DNA of 5,927 nt, from NCBI GenBank assembly GCA_964480995.1, contig CAYZRZ010000130.1, positions 1-5,927 on the forward strand, written 5' to 3'. Position numbers and translations under genes: made by a program. Source of the stretch: UBA1038 sp964480995. Its GTDB lineage: Bacteria; Bacillota; Clostridia; Christensenellales; Aristaeellaceae. Below the pieces are notes generated by a model. The model ran no database searches and was not told the DNA's origin. It worked only from the letters and a program-made list of their open reading frames with translations. Below, piece after piece: positions 5,785 through 5,927 of the stretch; position 1 is the stretch's first letter; each line of letters starts with the position of its first letter.

Positions 5785-5818
5785 CGGCAAAAGCCGAAAT
5801 GGAGGCGAAGCGTCGCCT
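5785..5818 (+). other. Two small hairpins after the repeats
   Basis: CGGC-AAAA-GCCG (5785-5796) and AGGCGA-agcg-TCGCCT (5803-5818). The second could end the carboxypeptidase transcript, but it has no following T-run, so it is at best a weak terminator. I see no better terminator before the next promoter. Confidence 0.3.
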
Positions 5819-5846
5819 TGCATAATGTCTCTATCGGTTCTACAAT
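5818..5846 (+). promoter_or_regulatory. Promoter for a gene at the right edge
   Basis: TTGCAT (5818-5823), 17 bases, TACAAT (5841-5846). The -10 is good and the -35 matches only TTG. The start would be near 5853. AGACCC (5847-5852) and GGGTCT (5867-5872) form an inverted repeat across the start region and the Shine-Dalgarno, possibly an operator. Confidence 0.5.
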
Positions 5847-5876
5847 AGACCCGTACCAAAAAGGGAGGGTCTTAGT

Positions 5877-5927
5877 GTGAAAACATCAATTTGAGGATGA
5901 AGCAGATACTGCTGTAAGAAAAGGTAC
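5877..5927 (+). pseudogene. Start of an unrecognised gene, apparently broken by one base, partial
   Basis: GGGAGGG (5863-5869) is 7 bases before GTG at 5877, an ideal start signal, yet this frame reads only V-K-T-S-I before TGA at 5892. A neighbouring frame from 5881 is open to the edge and reads KHQFEDEADTAVRKG. Removing one A from the AAAA run at 5880-5883 joins the GTG to that frame. It may be a real frameshift, an assembly error in a homopolymer, or a chance open stretch over only 47 bases. No family is recognisable. Confidence 0.3.

Noticed and set aside
5065..5859. 264-codon open frame on the minus strand
   Set aside because: It is antisense to the carboxypeptidase catalytic domain, and its N-terminal part is just the tandem repeats read backwards. 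The plus strand carries the S11 motifs.

Overview
The window looks like chromosomal DNA of a GC-rich low-branching Firmicute, probably a Clostridia-type anaerobe. The reasons are consensus vegetative promoters, strong purine Shine-Dalgarno sites, mixed ATG/GTG/TTG starts, a lysine (L-box) riboswitch, and a D-Ala-D-Ala carboxypeptidase with peptidoglycan-binding domains. The organism assignment is inference; no rRNA or other marker gene is present.

Layout. (1) Positions 1-1119, minus strand: the first 373 codons of a radical SAM protein that runs off the left edge. It has a GTG start and its own extended -10 promoter. (2) Positions 1120-1317: a non-coding spacer holding a 21-bp perfect inverted repeat built of 9-nt 'ACGGAA' units, bracketed by a 10-bp direct repeat. 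(3) Positions 1318-3806, minus strand: a three-gene polar amino acid ABC importer operon in transcription order binding protein, permease, ATPase. Three stem-loops lie between the first two genes, and a 4-base ATGA overlap joins the last two. (4) Positions 3807-4103, minus strand: the operon's control region, with a TTGACA-17-TACAAT promoter, a lysine riboswitch aptamer, and a terminator-like hairpin ending a few bases before the Shine-Dalgarno. (5) Positions 4104-4335: a divergent spacer with an AT-rich stretch and the promoter and RBS of the next gene. (6) Positions 4336-5694, plus strand: a secreted or lipid-anchored D-Ala-D-Ala carboxypeptidase with two N-terminal peptidoglycan-binding modules. 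(7) Positions 5692-5927: two short tandem repeats, then a promoter and RBS leading into a reading frame that looks broken by one base and leaves the window.

How it fits together. The riboswitch is the most informative element. The ABC proteins alone would only be called 'polar amino acid transporter', but a lysine aptamer upstream of the binding-protein gene points to lysine import that is shut off when cell lysine is high. The intercistronic hairpins probably let the binding protein be made in excess over the membrane parts. The carboxypeptidase trims peptidoglycan stem peptides outside the cell. It is transcribed divergently from the importer, and the sequence shows no shared control. The radical SAM gene has its own promoter and is probably not part of the importer operon. 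I see no CRISPR array, tRNA, rRNA or transposase gene.
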